Assembly (NCBI GenBank): GCA_024742285.1
Contig: JANSYR010000026.1
Location: 1 to 51,052, forward strand
From: a bacterium
GTDB lineage: Bacteria > Myxococcota_A > UBA9160 > UBA4427
Length of the DNA: 51,052 nt
Direction of reading: 5' to 3'
Shown here: in pieces, positions 50,239 to 51,052 of the stretch
Layout: each line of letters opens with the position of its first letter
Numbering within the stretch: position 1 is the first letter of the stretch
Made by a program: the position numbers and the translations under genes
Notes under the pieces: generated by a model
The model's database searches: none
Told to the model about the DNA's origin: nothing
Seen by the model: the letters and a program-made list of their open reading frames with translations, nothing else

Positions 50239-51052
50239 CTAGATCGCGAACCTCGCCCGATGCTCTCGGCAGTTCTCGATCGCCCGCGTCCGGATCCGAC
50301 CGAAGTAACACTCCGCCAGCCAGCCCCGGACCGAAGCGATCCGACCTGCGAACAGCCGCTCACGAAGCACGTCCTTCAGTTCCAGCACCCGCCTCGTGAT
50401 CCCCAACGCCTGCGCCGGTGTCCCTTTCCTTCGGTTCTCCGACCGATCCTTCAGGTAGTTCCGCCACACCGCCCAGATCGCCATCCGGTACAGCGCCGAC
50501 TGCCGCCGCTTCGAGAACGCGATCGTTTCTCGCTTGTGGTTCGCACTGCAGTGGCGGATCAGCAGGTCCGACAGGTTCACCGGGAAGAGCGGGTTCTCGG
50601 GCGTCCTCGCTTCCTTCGAGCTCGTCTGCCCATGAACGAACTTCCGATCCGTAAGACGCGCCATCGCCCGCGGGTAGGCCTGGTGCTCGTCGCTCCGTAG
50701 CTCCACGACGCCTCTCGGCGGGACGACTCGGCGAAGTAGCTCCTCCACCCGCTTCCGCGTCGCCTGCGGGTCCGGGCGGCCGAATCTCTTCTCCAGGATC
50801 TGTCGTTTCACGGCCTGAGAAGGCCTCATCGTGCCGCTTCGACGAAGCTCGGCCTCGTTGAAGCCGTAGACGAAAAGGCTTCTTCCCACGACCAGGTTCA
50901 GGTCCATCGGCCAGTACGGGCTGTGCTCGAAGGTCCGGAAGCCGTCCAGAACGAGGGGCTCGTTCGGGCACGTATTCGGCCGCATGGACTCGTGGAACAG
51001 CAGACAATGCCGACCCAACCGGTCGCTGAGCCTCCGAACGGTGGAGTGCGAG
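50239..51052 (-). CDS. transposase-like DDE protein, 5' end outside the window
   Basis: At least 271 residues; the frame stays open to the window edge (residues before LGRHCLLFHE read SHSTVRRLSDR), so the start lies outside. VLDGFRTFEHSPYWPMDLNL, GRPDPQATRKRVEELLRRVV, LRSDEHQAYPRAM and NHKRETIAFSKRRQSALYRM resemble a widespread transposase-like family with an N-terminal zinc finger; from memory, LDGFxxFE and SDEHxAYxRA are its most conserved blocks and may hold the acidic residues. No passenger genes or terminal repeats are visible, so whether it is a mobile element or a domesticated copy is open. Confidence 0.6.
   Translation of the reverse strand, partial: SHSTVRRLSDRLGRHCLLFHESMRPNTCPNEPLVLDGFRTFEHSPYWPMDLNLVVGRSLFVYGFNEAELRRSGTMRPSQAVKRQILEKRFGRPDPQATRKRVEELLRRVVPPRGVVELRSDEHQAYPRAMARLTDRKFVHGQTSSKEARTPENPLFPVNLSDLLIRHCSANHKRETIAFSKRRQSALYRMAIWAVWRNYLKDRSENRRKGTPAQALGITRRVLELKDVLRERLFAGRIASVRGWLAECYFGRIRTRAIENCREHRARFAI

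Noticed and set aside
1-51052. tRNA, rRNA, riboswitch or prophage features
   Set aside because: No cloverleaf, rRNA-like or known riboswitch consensus was noticed in the short intergenic gaps, and no phage structural genes are present; this was by eye, so a covariance-model search would be decisive.

Overview
The window is 51 kb of very GC-rich bacterial chromosome, coding-dense on both strands, with G/C-ending codons almost everywhere. The gene content suggests a free-living aerobic heterotroph that degrades lipid-like or hydrophobic substrates: several acyl-CoA dehydrogenases, two acyl-CoA synthetases, an AMACR-type CoA transferase/racemase, an MFE-2-type SDR and an LLM flavoprotein. Two secreted proteins with PEP-CTERM-like tails and a sigma-54 enhancer-binding protein fit an uncultivated Myxococcota, Binatota or other former-Deltaproteobacteria lineage. 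That placement is inference; no marker gene here fixes it. No rRNA, tRNA or CRISPR array was seen.

Layout: 0-4.1 kb, M1 aminopeptidase (odd repetitive N-terminus) and a PA0069-type radical SAM protein. 4.1-10.5 kb, TauD-like dioxygenase and MFE-2-like SDR, a COG3044 ATPase, and a pair of acyl-CoA dehydrogenases. 10.7-16.6 kb, 2-oxoglutarate dehydrogenase E1, 3-methyladenine DNA glycosylase, cupin, alpha/beta hydrolase, NUDIX. 16.6-25.5 kb, acyl-CoA metabolism block (flavin monooxygenase/ACAD-like, two CoA ligases, CaiB/BaiF transferase) with a prohibitin-like protein and a Slt70-type lytic transglycosylase. 25.6-31.5 kb, ketopantoate-reductase-like protein, pabB with an overlapping HAD phosphatase, DHH phosphoesterase, ABM protein, SDR, SRPBCC protein. 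31.5-33 kb, DAHP synthase preceded by a complete aromatic-amino-acid attenuator. 33-36.4 kb, CMD protein, membrane-anchored unknown, azoreductase-like flavoprotein, DUF1348 protein, small secreted protein. 36.4-40 kb, a sigma-54 module: enhancer-binding regulator flanked by two sigma-54 promoters driving a 68-aa membrane protein and a glutathione-reductase-like flavoprotein. 40-50 kb, SnoaL-like and LLM proteins, then a LamG surface protein, a winged-helix/STAND regulator and a 1335-aa FG-GAP/VCBS protein with a PEP-CTERM tail. 50.2 kb to the end, a transposase-like gene cut by the window edge.

The strongest new signals are regulatory. (1) Upstream of DAHP synthase lie a -35/-10 promoter whose -10 sits inside a 22-bp perfect palindrome, an apparently leaderless 37-codon leader with eight Phe/Tyr/Trp codons in its first 20, an alternative 9-bp pairing, and a 14-bp terminator with a U-tract: a classical attenuator outside the groups where these are usually described. 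(2) Two sigma-54 promoters on either side of the enhancer-binding protein share an upstream 15-bp palindrome. (3) Several genes have a -10-like hexamer 6-7 nt before the start codon, suggesting leaderless mRNAs.
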